48,666 bases of DNA from contig JAIXTI010000291.1 of the NCBI GenBank assembly GCA_027484025.1, forward strand, positions 1 to 48,666. Direction: 5' to 3'. A model generated the notes under the pieces. The model was not told the DNA's origin, did no database searches, and was given only the letters and a program-made list of their open reading frames with translations. Numbering within the stretch: the stretch's first letter is position 1; each line of letters opens with the position of its first letter. Positions 1-8,904 of this stretch are shown piece by piece. The DNA is from a bacterium. GTDB lineage: Bacteria > Gemmatimonadota > Gemmatimonadetes > Gemmatimonadales > Gemmatimonadaceae. Both the position numbers and the translations under genes were made by a program.

Positions 1-2877
1 GCCCTGCTGCTCGCCGCGCCAGTGCAGGCGCAGCAGGCCATCGATAGTGCCTATACCGCCAAGATCAAGGAATTTCTCCAGGATCCGCGCATTACCACGG
101 AACTCGTGGACCATCTGCCGGCCTCGGCCACCGTGCCTACGCCGCTCAAGTTCCACGGGCGCATTGTGGGCACGCCAGGCGAACTCACCTACGCCAAGGA
201 CATTCACCGCTACTTCGAGGCGCTGGCCAAGGCGTCGCCGCGCGCCAAGTACTGGACCATTGGCAAGACCGAAGAAGGGCGCGACATGGTGGTGCTCGCC
301 ATCGCCGACAGCGCGACCATTGCCAATCTCGACAAGTACAAGGGCGACATCGCCGCGCTGACCGACCCGCGCAAAACCAGTGAGGCCGAAGCCAAGCGCC
401 TCATTGGCACCACCAAGCCCATGTACTGGCTCACCAGCGGCATTCACTCGCCCGAAACCGGCGGGCCGGAAATGCTGCAGGAGCTGGCGTATCGCCTCAT
501 TGTCGAGGAGACGCCGTACATCCAGACCATCCGTAACAACATCATCACGTTCATCACGCCCGTCATCGAAGTCGACGGACGTGAGAAGCACGTAGATACG
601 TACTACTACAACAAGACACTTCCCGCCGGTGCCGCGCGCTTGCCGCTGATGTACTGGGGCAAGTATGTCGCACACGACAACAATCGCGATGGCATGGGGC
701 AGTTCCTGTCGCTCACCAAGAACGTGAACGACTTCTACCTCGCCTGGAAGCCGCAGGTCATGCACGACCTGCACGAGTCGGTGACGTACTTGTACAGCAG
801 CACCGGCACGGGCCCGTACAACGATGCCATCGACCCCATCACCGTGACTGAGTGGTGGACCTTTGCGCAGGAAGACGTGCGCGAAATGACGAAGCGTGGC
901 GTACCGGGTGTGTGGACGTACGGCTTCTACGACGGCTGGACGCCCAACTACATGTTCTTCGTGGCGCACACCAAGAACGCCATCGGGCGCTTCTACGAAG
1001 TGCAGAGCTACGGCCCGGACAACTACGAAGTGCGTCCGCCCGCAACCACCACGAGCCGCGAGTGGTTCCGCCCCAATCCGCCGCTGCCGTTCATCAAGTG
1101 GGGCCCGCGCAACAACACGAACATCCAGGAATCGGCGGTCCTCATCTCGCTCAAGCACTTCGCCGACAACAAGGCCAACTACCTCGAGAACTACTGGATC
1201 AAGAACAAGCGCGCCGTCGAGAAGGGCAAGACCGGCGCTGGTCCGTACGCGTGGATCATTCCCGCCGCGCAGCGCCGCAAGGCTGATGCCGCCGACGCGG
1301 TGAACGAGCTGCGCAAGCAAGGCCTCGAAATTCACGTGGCCACGGCGGCGTACACGGCTGGCAACATCGTGGTGCAGCCTGGTGATTGGATCGTGCGCGG
1401 CGACCAGCCGTTCCGCACGCTCGCCGATATGTACTTCAGCATTCAGAACTACTCGCCTGCCAATCCGCGCCCGTACGACGATACCGGGTGGACCTTTCAG
1501 TTCATGCGCAACGTCGCTGTGCTCCCCGTGATGGAACGGGGCGTGCTGTCGGTGGCGATGGCGCCCGTGACGGAGAAGGTTCGTGCGGCCGGCGGCATTA
1601 CCGGTACCGGTGCAGTGTTGCTGGTGGAACACACCACCGACAACAACCTCATGAAGCTGCGCACGTCGTTCGCCACCACGCGCATGCTGGCCGCCGAGGC
1701 GTCGTTCGAGGCGGCGGGACGAAACTTCCGCGCCGGCACCTTCATCATCCCCGCGGGCGATCGCGCCAAACTCGACGCGTCACTCAAGGAACTTGGCCTC
1801 ACCGCCTACGCCGTCGCGACGGTTCCCACCGTCAAGACGCACGAGCTCGACCTGCCGCGCATCGGGTACGCACACGCCTGGCAGCGTACGCAGGATGAAG
1901 GGTGGGTGCGCGCCGCGCTCGATACCTACGGCGTTCCGTACACGTACTTCGGCGACATCGAACTGCGCAAGGGAAATCTCCGCGCGAAATACGACGTCAT
2001 CATCTACCCGCACGTGGGCGGCAGCGCACAGTCGCACATTGCCGGCATCATCAAGAACGGCGATACCCCGCTGCCGTACAAGAAGACGGCCAAGACGCCA
2101 AACCTGGGTGCCAACGACTTCGCTGACGACATTCGCGGTGGACTCGGCATCGAGGGGCTCACCGAGTTGTACAAGTTCGTGCAGGCCGGCGGGACGCTCA
2201 TCATGGAGGGCAGTACCTCCACGATCTTCCCCGCCTACAATCTCACGAGCGGCATCACGATCGAGTCGCCGAGTCAGTTGTTTGCGCGCGGCACCATTCT
2301 GCGCGGCGTCGTCTCCGACCGCACGAGTCCCATTGCCTACGGCTTCGACGGGCAGATGCCGGTGTACTTCAATCAGGATCCCGTCATGAGCGTGGGCGGG
2401 AGTCAGGCGCTCTTCGCCGGTGGCGGGAGTGGGGCCGGCGCAGCGGCGCTCGCGCAGAACACCACGCCCAACGCCAACCCGTTGCGCCTCTCCACGTGGT
2501 CGTGGAATCAGTCTGACAGCACCGGCACGCCAATGCCATCACCGGCGGTAGCGCGTACTGCCGCAGGGCAGGGCGCGCGTCCTGCGCCAACGGCTGCGGC
2601 AGGTGGCAATGCTTTTGGCGGGGCCACGAGCATCGATGGAACACGTCCGCGTGTCGTGATGCAGTTCCCCGCCAACGCGGCCGACATGCTGCTCTCCGGC
2701 ACACTTGCCGGCGGCGAAGCGCTGCAGAACCGCGCGCAGCTCGTCGACGCGCCGCTGGGCAAGGGCCACGTGGTCATGTTCGCCATTCGCCCTTTCTGGC
2801 GCTGGCAGACGCAGGGCACGTACTTCCTCGGCTTCAACACCATTCTCAACTGGAACGACCTCGACGCCGGGAAGTAG
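1..2877 (+). CDS. Secreted M14-family zinc carboxypeptidase-like protein (5' end cut by the window)
   Basis: The frame is open from base 1. The first codons read ALLLAAPVQAQQ, the end of a signal peptide with a probable AQA-Q-type cleavage site, so the true start lies upstream; the GTG at 22 falls inside the signal peptide and is not the start. Counting from the first codon in the window, an HxxE zinc motif (His149, Glu152) sits in SGIHSPETGG, and the third zinc ligand is probably His255 or His258 in MHDLHES. Glu333 in FYEVQSYG is a candidate general base. These are M14 carboxypeptidase features. The C-terminal third (about 620 onward) looks like a glutamine-amidotransferase-like fold (YDVIIYPHVGG, GGTLIMEGS) and ends in GKGHVVMFAIRPFWR, an arrangement typical of the ~900-residue M14 proteins of soil phyla. 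Probable role: periplasmic or extracellular peptide breakdown. A strong hairpin terminator follows. Confidence 0.88.
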   Translation, partial: ALLLAAPVQAQQAIDSAYTAKIKEFLQDPRITTELVDHLPASATVPTPLKFHGRIVGTPGELTYAKDIHRYFEALAKASPRAKYWTIGKTEEGRDMVVLAIADSATIANLDKYKGDIAALTDPRKTSEAEAKRLIGTTKPMYWLTSGIHSPETGGPEMLQELAYRLIVEETPYIQTIRNNIITFITPVIEVDGREKHVDTYYYNKTLPAGAARLPLMYWGKYVAHDNNRDGMGQFLSLTKNVNDFYLAWKPQVMHDLHESVTYLYSSTGTGPYNDAIDPITVTEWWTFAQEDVREMTKRGVPGVWTYGFYDGWTPNYMFFVAHTKNAIGRFYEVQSYGPDNYEVRPPATTTSREWFRPNPPLPFIKWGPRNNTNIQESAVLISLKHFADNKANYLENYWIKNKRAVEKGKTGAGPYAWIIPAAQRRKADAADAVNELRKQGLEIHVATAAYTAGNIVVQPGDWIVRGDQPFRTLADMYFSIQNYSPANPRPYDDTGWTFQFMRNVAVLPVMERGVLSVAMAPVTEKVRAAGGITGTGAVLLVEHTTDNNLMKLRTSFATTRMLAAEASFEAAGRNFRAGTFIIPAGDRAKLDASLKELGLTAYAVATVPTVKTHELDLPRIGYAHAWQRTQDEGWVRAALDTYGVPYTYFGDIELRKGNLRAKYDVIIYPHVGGSAQSHIAGIIKNGDTPLPYKKTAKTPNLGANDFADDIRGGLGIEGLTELYKFVQAGGTLIMEGSTSTIFPAYNLTSGITIESPSQLFARGTILRGVVSDRTSPIAYGFDGQMPVYFNQDPVMSVGGSQALFAGGGSGAGAAALAQNTTPNANPLRLSTWSWNQSDSTGTPMPSPAVARTAAGQGARPAPTAAAGGNAFGGATSIDGTRPRVVMQFPANAADMLLSGTLAGGEALQNRAQLVDAPLGKGHVVMFAIRPFWRWQTQGTYFLGFNTILNWNDLDAGK

Positions 2878-2907
2878 CACCGCGGCGACGCACACGCGGT
2901 AACGATG

Positions 2908-2943
2908 AACGGGCACCGACTTTCGCAGTCGGTGCCCGTTTCT
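2908..2943 (+). terminator. Rho-independent terminator after the M14 peptidase gene
   Basis: A perfect 14-bp stem (2908-2921 with 2927-2940) encloses the 5-base loop TTCGC and is followed by TCTCG after a terminal TT. It lies 31 bases past the stop codon of the M14 gene. The next gene is on the other strand and converges on this site, and the perfect stem could serve both strands. Confidence 0.8.
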
Positions 2944-2961
2944 CGTGTGTGCCTCGGTCGA

Positions 2962-4449
2962 TTACGGCTGGCGCGCGCTGTCTGGCGGCGGCGTCGTTGT
3001 CGAAGCGCTGTCAGCACTGCTCTTCTTGGGCGCACTGTCCGCTGGTGCCGCCGCGGTCGTCGCGGTGTCGCTGACGACTTTACGCTTTGCTTTTCGAGCC
3101 ACCGGCGCTGGCGCCGCGACGGGAGCCGCTACCGCGGTACTGTCGGCCTTCTTCCCCGTGAAGTTGTCGAACATCGCCTTGGCCGAGCTGGCCATCGCCG
3201 CGATTTGCAGCGCGGCGTCGTTGGCGCCGGTGCCAGCGGGTTGCTTCGAGCCATAAAACCAGACGCCGTACGTGAGCCCACCAAAGAGCACGATGTACGG
3301 GAAGATCGACTGCCTGCGACGCACCGCCATCGGATCCCGGCGACGCTTCGCCTCGGCTTTCTGAGCCTTGGTCTTCTGCGCGGCCTGCGCCGTTGCCGGC
3401 GTGCGAATGCTCGAGTTTTCACCCGGCGTGCGCGCCGCCACGTTCAGCATCCGCTGCCCCAGCGCGTGCCGATACATTTCGGCCGTCTGCGTCGGCGTCA
3501 TCTCTTCGACCGCGTTGGCCAACGCAATACCGAACTCCGCGACGTTCGGGAACCGGTCGCTGGGATCGGGCGCCAACGACTTGTCGAAGACGCTTTGAAT
3601 GCTGTTGGGCCAATCGAGATCGTCGCGCACTTCGTCGAGTCGGCGCGGACGGCTCGTGAGTCGCGCAATGAGCGACTCCTTGGACGACGAATTGGGGAAC
3701 GCCTCGTGCCCCGTGAGCGCGATGAATGCGACGAGCGCCAGCGAGTACTGGTCCGAGCGCGCATCGAGCACGTCGCCCGACAGCTGCTCCGGCGACATGT
3801 ACTCCGGCGTACCCACCGCGAAGCCCGTCCGCGTCACCTGCTGCGTCCCACGCTCCATCGTGCGGGCAATGCCAAAATCCACCAGCTTCACGACGAACGT
3901 ACCGTCGGGACGCTTGGAGATCATGATGTTGTCGGGCTTGATATCGCGGTGCAGAATGCCGAGATCGTGGGCGGCCGCCAACGCATCCGAGCACTGAGCG
4001 ATAATGTCCGCGCCCACCACCGGATGCATGGCGATCTCGCGCTTGAGCAGCGCCGAGAGGGATTCGCCTTCGATGAACTCCATGGCGAGGTAGACGAGTC
4101 CTTCGTCCGTCTCGCCGAAGTCGAAGATGCTCGCCACGTTGGGATGCGAAATCTTCGAGGCGTTCTCGGCTTCCCGCGTGAAGCGCTGCAACGCTTCCGG
4201 CTCATGCACGAGGGCGGCGCGCATGATCTTGATGGCACTCTTGCGCTTCATGCGCACATGTTCGGCCAGAAACACCTGGCCCATGCCACCTTCGCCAAGC
4301 TGCTGGATGACCTTGTATCGGCCGCCCACCATCTTGCCGATCAGCCCACCTTCGGCCTGCTCTACGAGCGGGGTTCCGTCTTTTGAACAGAACCCGATCG
4401 CTTCATCGTATTCGTCCCCGCATTGGGGGCAGACCTTGGTCGTACTCAC
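2962..4449 (-). CDS. Membrane-anchored serine/threonine protein kinase with N-terminal zinc ribbon
   Basis: The start chosen is GTG at 4449 (VSTTKVCPQCG), giving 495 residues; the frame stays open further upstream but that extension has no recognisable content. Cys7, Cys10 and Cys21 form a short zinc-ribbon-like head. The Hanks-type kinase domain spans about residues 44-310: glycine loop GEGGMG (52-57), ATP-binding Lys74 in SAIKIM, catalytic HRD 167-169, DFG 191-193, and an activation segment with GTPEYMSPEQ. A single transmembrane segment at about 381-400 is followed by an Ala/Pro/Lys-rich tail of 95 residues that would lie outside the membrane. This cytoplasmic kinase - TM - external tail plan is common in bacterial PknB-like kinases, although the tail has no PASTA repeats. 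Substrates are unknown. The gene is divergent from the hydrolase gene and convergent with the M14 gene. Confidence 0.93.
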   Translation of the reverse strand: MSTTKVCPQCGDEYDEAIGFCSKDGTPLVEQAEGGLIGKMVGGRYKVIQQLGEGGMGQVFLAEHVRMKRKSAIKIMRAALVHEPEALQRFTREAENASKISHPNVASIFDFGETDEGLVYLAMEFIEGESLSALLKREIAMHPVVGADIIAQCSDALAAAHDLGILHRDIKPDNIMISKRPDGTFVVKLVDFGIARTMERGTQQVTRTGFAVGTPEYMSPEQLSGDVLDARSDQYSLALVAFIALTGHEAFPNSSSKESLIARLTSRPRRLDEVRDDLDWPNSIQSVFDKSLAPDPSDRFPNVAEFGIALANAVEEMTPTQTAEMYRHALGQRMLNVAARTPGENSSIRTPATAQAAQKTKAQKAEAKRRRDPMAVRRRQSIFPYIVLFGGLTYGVWFYGSKQPAGTGANDAALQIAAMASSAKAMFDNFTGKKADSTAVAAPVAAPAPVARKAKRKVVSDTATTAAAPADSAPKKSSADSASTTTPPPDSARQP

Positions 4450-4572
4450 GAAAGCGAAGCTACTGAGAGGGGGCGGGATGGCAAGCACCCGCAACATGGA
4501 GAAAACTTCATAATTGGGCAAGCGACCAGGAGGCGCGCGTACGTCCCTCGGCTCCCCCCGATATCTTTCGGT

Positions 4573-5667
4573 ATGCACACTCCCCGACTGCTTCGTTCGC
4601 TCGCGTCGGCCGCTCTTATGGCCGGGCTCGCTTCACCCGCGCTCGCGCAAACCGGCTGGGCCACGGCCGGTAAGCAGGGCGACTTCGTCATCAGGAACTT
4701 CACCTTCGGGACGGGCGAAACGCTCCCGGAGCTCACCCTGCACTACACGACCCTCGGTACGCCGCGCCGCGACGCCAAGGGGGTCGTGCGGAACGCGGTG
4801 ATGATCCTGCATGGGACCGGTGGCACCGGTCGCGGCTTTTTGTCGGGGAGCTATGCCGGCGAGCTGTTCGGCCCCGGCCAGCTGCTCGACAGCGCGAAGT
4901 ACTACATCGTGCTCCCCGATGGCATCGGGCACGGCGGTTCGAGCAAGCCGAGCAACGGCCTGCGTGCGCGCTTTCCAAAGTACGGATACGCTGACATGGT
5001 CGCGGCGCAGCACCGCCTGCTCACCGAGCATCTCGGGGTGAACCATCTCCGTCTCATCATGGGGACCTCGATGGGGTGCATGCACGGATGGGTGTGGGGG
5101 TACAGCTACCCCGCGTTCATGGACGGGCTGGCGCCGTTCGCCTGTGTACCGAGCCAGATTGCCGGCCGCAACCGCATGATTCGCACGATGGCCATGGACG
5201 CCATTCGTAACGATCCCGCGTGGCAGAACGGTGATTACACGACGCAGCCGCCGGGACTGCGCGCGGCGCAGATGATGCTGTACATCATGTCGAGCGCGCC
5301 GCTCGTGCAGCAGGCGCAAGCGCCGACGCGCGACAAGGCCGACTCCGTCATCCGGGCGTATCTCGATGGACGTATGCGTGTGACCGATGCCAACGACTTC
5401 CTGTACCAGTTCGATGCGTCGCGCGACTACGACCCGTCGAAGCGCGTGTCGGAGATTACCGCGCCGGCGTTGTTCATCAACTCCGCCGATGATCAGGTGA
5501 ACCCCCCGGAGCTTGGGCTGGCGGAGCAGTTTGCGAAGCAGATGCCGAAGACGCGGTTCATTCTGCTGCCGATCACCGCCGAGACCCGCGGACACGGCAC
5601 ACATTCGTTGCCGCGCGTGTGGGGCAAGTATCTCGCCGAGTTTCTCGCGACGCTGCCGGAACGATGA
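4573..5667 (+). CDS. Secreted alpha/beta hydrolase, homoserine O-acetyltransferase (MetX)-like family
   Basis: ATG at 4573 gives 364 residues; the frame is open further upstream, but this start places a clean signal peptide (about residues 1-26, ending SPALAQ). The alpha/beta-hydrolase fold shows an oxyanion region ILHGTGG (78-84), nucleophile elbow GTSMG with Ser166, an acidic residue in INSADDQVNP, and the histidine in GHGTH (His341 or His344). The overall pattern (VLPDGIGHGGSS, GTSMGCMH) resembles MetX-type acyltransferase-like hydrolases. Export argues against a role in methionine synthesis, so a periplasmic esterase-like activity is more likely; the substrate is unknown. The stop codon overlaps the start of the DUF983 gene (ATGA), implying translational coupling. 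Confidence 0.85.
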   Translation: MHTPRLLRSLASAALMAGLASPALAQTGWATAGKQGDFVIRNFTFGTGETLPELTLHYTTLGTPRRDAKGVVRNAVMILHGTGGTGRGFLSGSYAGELFGPGQLLDSAKYYIVLPDGIGHGGSSKPSNGLRARFPKYGYADMVAAQHRLLTEHLGVNHLRLIMGTSMGCMHGWVWGYSYPAFMDGLAPFACVPSQIAGRNRMIRTMAMDAIRNDPAWQNGDYTTQPPGLRAAQMMLYIMSSAPLVQQAQAPTRDKADSVIRAYLDGRMRVTDANDFLYQFDASRDYDPSKRVSEITAPALFINSADDQVNPPELGLAEQFAKQMPKTRFILLPITAETRGHGTHSLPRVWGKYLAEFLATLPER

Positions 5668-6128
5668 GTACGGTGATCACTGGCATGCGCGCCATGGACC
5701 TGCCGCGTGCCAGCATCAAGCAGCTCATGACGCGTGCGCTGCGCCTTCGGTGTCCGCACTGCGGTGGCAAGCGCATCTTCGCCTCGTTCTTCCAGCTCAA
5801 GGCCAACTGTCCGAGCTGCGGGCTGCGGCTCGAACGGGGAGAAGCTGACTATTTCGTGGGCGCCTATCTTTTCAATCTCATCGCGGTCGAACTCATTCTG
5901 TTCGTCTGCGTGTGCGGCCTCGTGTTCATCACGTGGCCCGATCCGCCGTGGGATCTCATCACGTACGTTACCGGCTTCCTCATGCTGGCCGGGTGCATCG
6001 GCTGCTATCCCTTTGCGAAGACGACCTGGCTCGCGGTAGACCTGGCCATCCGGCCGCTGACGCCGGAAGAGTTGCAGTGGCATCAGGACGGCGGAGAAGT
6101 TGGTGACCGGGAACTCCCGCAGCTCTAA
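5664..6128 (+). CDS. DUF983 family zinc-ribbon membrane protein
   Basis: The start at 5664 is set by the ATGA overlap with the hydrolase stop; the product has 154 residues. A rubredoxin-like zinc ribbon is formed by Cys30/Cys33 (CPHCGG) and Cys49/Cys52 (CPSCG). Two hydrophobic segments follow, at about 66-88 (FVGAYLFNLIAVELILF) and 95-120. The EADYFVGAYLFN stretch is the recognisable core of DUF983. The family has no settled function; members often sit near cytochrome oxidase or envelope genes. The last 26 bases overlap the next gene, so hydrolase, DUF983 and permease are probably one transcript. Confidence 0.88.
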   Translation: MSTVITGMRAMDLPRASIKQLMTRALRLRCPHCGGKRIFASFFQLKANCPSCGLRLERGEADYFVGAYLFNLIAVELILFVCVCGLVFITWPDPPWDLITYVTGFLMLAGCIGCYPFAKTTWLAVDLAIRPLTPEELQWHQDGGEVGDRELPQL

Positions 6129-7848
6129 GCCCGTGCGTACGGAGTCGAACGCGTTGCCCGCTGCCGTGCAGGACACTGCCGTGCAGCGGGCACGTTTGTT
6201 TGCCGTGTGGCAGTTCGAAATCCGCGCGCAGCTGCGCGAACCGCTCACGGTGCTGTACCTGCTCGTGTTCGGTTTGTTGTCGTTCGGGTACGCGGCATCG
6301 GATGTGGTCGAGCTCGTCTCGTCGCGCGGCGCGGTCCCGCGCACGGCGAGTTGGGCGCTCATGCTCGCCTTTGGCGGGCTGACGGCATTCGGTCAGGTCA
6401 TCACGACGATGATCGCAACGACCGCCATGCTCCGCGACGAAGCGCAGCGCACCCGTGAGCTTGTGGCGACCAGCGGGTTGGGGGCACGTACCTGGTTTGT
6501 GGCACGCGTGTTCGCGGCGTTGTGCGTCATGGTGTTGGTGTACGCGGCCATGCCGCTCGGCATCGTGCTCGGTACCGCCGTGAGCATTGGCGCCACCACC
6601 GGCAGCACGCAGATGCTGCAGGGCGCGATCACGGCAAGCCTCAGGGCCTTCGCCGTGATCACGCTGCCCACCATGGTCGTCGTGACGCTTCTCCTGGCGA
6701 CCGCCGCCGCCTACACGAGACGCGTGCTGGGCGTGTTGGCCGCCGCGTTGGCGCTCGTCGGTCTGTGGCAGCTGGCATTGGCCTTGGTGGCACAGCCGAA
6801 CACGGCATACGTGGGAGCGTTGCTGGACCCTTTCGGCAATGCGCCCGTGCTGGCGATCAGCACCTCGTGGAGTGACGCGGAGCGGGCCACGCGCCTCGTA
6901 CCCATTGCGGGCCTGTTGCTGCTGAATCGCGTGCTGTGGGTGACTATCGCCCTCGCGCTGAGCGGTGCCTTGCTGAAGACGCGCTCGGCGCAGCTACTCG
7001 GGAGCGGCCCCGCGGCGACGAGGACGCCGGCAGTCTATCGCGTCGGTCACGCACTGTCGCGCGCGCGCTCCGCCACGGCGTCGCTTCGCGCGTTTACCTC
7101 CGCGTGGATGCGCCTCGACGGCGGTTGGCGCGTGGTGTCGGCACTCGCGGTGGTGAACGCCGTGGCCAATGCGGCCACGCGTCCCGCGGTACACGACGCC
7201 GTCGCCACGCCGACGAGCGCAGTGGTCCTGCTGCTGGTGAGTACGCACGCGCGGCTCTTTCTCATACTGCTCGCTACGGTGTATGCCGGCGAACTCGTAT
7301 GGCGCGAGCGCGATGTGCGCGTCGACCAGCTCATGGGATCGCTGCCGGTATCGCGGCGGGCACTGGTGTTGGGGCGCATCAGCGGGCTGCTCACGGCGCA
7401 GTGGCAGGTCGTAGGGCCGCTTGCTGTCTGCGGCCTGCTGCTCGCCGTTGTCCGTGCCACGCCCGACGCCGGCACACTCTGGTCCATCCTGTCGCAGTGG
7501 ACGGCATGGACCGTGTGTGTGCTGTGGCTGCCCTTCGTGCACCTCACCATGCTGTCGCTCGCGGTGCACGTGCTGCTCGATCACAAGGTGCTCGCGCACC
7601 TGCTGCTCATTGGCGGATGGGTGTTGGCCGTGAGCATCGATCAGTCTTTCGCGACGCCTTGGTGGGTGCGCTTTGCGGAGAGCGCACCGCTCATGCTGGG
7701 GGACGCGGTCCGTTGGGGGGCACTTGCACAACGCGGCGCTTACTGGAGTGCCGTAAGCGCCGCGTGTGTGTTGCTCTGTTGGTGGCGATGGCCCGTCAGG
7801 GCGACCGCTGCGACGTCAGTCGCTCGAACGTCGCTTACTTCTCGGTGA
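6103..7848 (+). CDS. ABC-2-type transporter permease-like multi-spanning membrane protein
   Basis: The GTG at 6103 is preferred to a TTG at 6100 because the GGAG at 6093-6096 is then about 6 bases away; another GTG at 6136 is possible. The product of 581 residues contains two ABC-2-type permease halves, each with a cytoplasmic lead-in (FEIRAQLREPLTVLYLL; GELVWRERDVRVDQLMGSLP) followed by several transmembrane helices (roughly 11-12 in total). RDEAQRTRELVATS resembles the Tyr/Arg-rich cytoplasmic loop of gliding or ABC-2 permeases. No ATP-binding subunit is encoded beside it, so an ATPase encoded elsewhere or a non-transport role must be assumed. The start overlaps the DUF983 gene by 26 bases, and the 3' end overlaps the opposing lipoprotein gene by 14 bases. 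Confidence 0.8.
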   Translation: MTGNSRSSKPVRTESNALPAAVQDTAVQRARLFAVWQFEIRAQLREPLTVLYLLVFGLLSFGYAASDVVELVSSRGAVPRTASWALMLAFGGLTAFGQVITTMIATTAMLRDEAQRTRELVATSGLGARTWFVARVFAALCVMVLVYAAMPLGIVLGTAVSIGATTGSTQMLQGAITASLRAFAVITLPTMVVVTLLLATAAAYTRRVLGVLAAALALVGLWQLALALVAQPNTAYVGALLDPFGNAPVLAISTSWSDAERATRLVPIAGLLLLNRVLWVTIALALSGALLKTRSAQLLGSGPAATRTPAVYRVGHALSRARSATASLRAFTSAWMRLDGGWRVVSALAVVNAVANAATRPAVHDAVATPTSAVVLLLVSTHARLFLILLATVYAGELVWRERDVRVDQLMGSLPVSRRALVLGRISGLLTAQWQVVGPLAVCGLLLAVVRATPDAGTLWSILSQWTAWTVCVLWLPFVHLTMLSLAVHVLLDHKVLAHLLLIGGWVLAVSIDQSFATPWWVRFAESAPLMLGDAVRWGALAQRGAYWSAVSAACVLLCWWRWPVRATAATSVARTSLTSR

Positions 7849-8785
7849 TGATGAGATAGCGCGACGGCGTCCAGAACTTGGACGGATCGGTGATGCGGAT
7901 ACTCTCGCCACGGAACGATCCATCCTTCTCCTTCTTGGCCACTTCGATGAGGCCCACGTCGTGGCGCGAGACGATCTTGTACGCACGGTCGTTGCGCGGC
8001 AGCGGAATCGTGAGCACTTCGCGACGGTCGGCGCGGGTGAAGCGCGCATCGTCGAGCGTGCGCGCCGGCACGAGCGTCTTGCCAAGCTTCACGATGAGCA
8101 GGCCGCGTGAGCCGCCTTCTTCCGTGACGACCCCGTCGGCGATGAGCTGACGACGCGACCCCACGACGTAGTACACGCGGTTCTCACGCACGTCCATCGC
8201 CTTCACCGTATCGGTGAGTACGCCCTTCTCCGCCGTGAGCTGCTCGTTCTGCGTGCGCAGCGCGCGGATTTCTTCCTGGAACGCGGTGATCTCCTTGTCG
8301 CGCTGCTCGAGGCGCGCGTTGAGATCGGCCAGCAGCGTTGCCGATGCGGTGGAATCGGCGCGCTGCGCCTTGAGCGTGTCGAGCAGCGCCCGCACCTGGG
8401 CCTGACGCGCGTTCAGGCGCTGGCGCATCTGCTTGAGGCGGTCGAGGATGTCCTTCTGCGCCGCGGCTGCCTCGGTCTTGCCGGATTCGTCGCTCTTGTT
8501 GACGCCCACCTTGGAGCTGAGGCCGCGCACCTGGCGCAGCTCGGCGTCGACTTCATCGGCGAACTTGGACGCTTCCACCACCTGCGCGAGAGCGCGGTCC
8601 TTTTCGGACGACGTGCCCTGCATGAGCCCCTGCAGCGAGTCGCGTTCGGCGCTCGCGGAGGCGAGGGCGGCGGCGAGCGAGTCGGCGCGCGCACGAGCGG
8701 CCGTATCGGTGCAGGCGCCGGTGGTCAGCGTTGAAAGAATCACCGCCGCGGCGATGGCGCGCTGGCGAAGAGAAAGACGTTGCAT
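7835..8785 (-). CDS. Coiled-coil lipoprotein of unknown function
   Basis: ATG at 8785 (MQRLSLRQR) gives 316 residues. The open frame continues 36 codons upstream without a signal-like sequence, so the inner start is chosen. A lipoprotein signal ends at TLTTGAC with Cys25 as the lipid-modified residue. Residues about 30-205 are a heptad-rich, Ala/Arg/Gln/Glu-rich coiled coil (EASKFADEVDAELRQV, QEEIRALRTQNEQL). The C-terminal 100 residues are a compact beta-rich domain (NRVYYVVGSRRQLIADG onward). A coiled-coil-then-C-domain periplasmic lipoprotein suggests a structural or envelope-tethering role; the family is not recognised by name. The stop codon lies inside the end of the permease gene on the opposite strand. 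Confidence 0.82.
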   Translation of the reverse strand: MQRLSLRQRAIAAAVILSTLTTGACTDTAARARADSLAAALASASAERDSLQGLMQGTSSEKDRALAQVVEASKFADEVDAELRQVRGLSSKVGVNKSDESGKTEAAAAQKDILDRLKQMRQRLNARQAQVRALLDTLKAQRADSTASATLLADLNARLEQRDKEITAFQEEIRALRTQNEQLTAEKGVLTDTVKAMDVRENRVYYVVGSRRQLIADGVVTEEGGSRGLLIVKLGKTLVPARTLDDARFTRADRREVLTIPLPRNDRAYKIVSRHDVGLIEVAKKEKDGSFRGESIRITDPSKFWTPSRYLIITEK

Positions 8786-8904
8786 GGCAAACGGGTTGGG
8801 GAAGACTACAGATCTGGAAAACGTACCGGTCTCGGCTTGCGGTTGGCAGTGAGCCAGATCACAAACGATGCAACGAGTTGTGCGCTTTGTCACCAGCCAC
8901 GCCG

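Noticed and set aside
2905..4386. A 493-codon + strand frame opposite the Ser/Thr kinase
   Set aside because: Arg-rich shadow; it starts inside a terminator and the kinase motifs are intact on the other strand.
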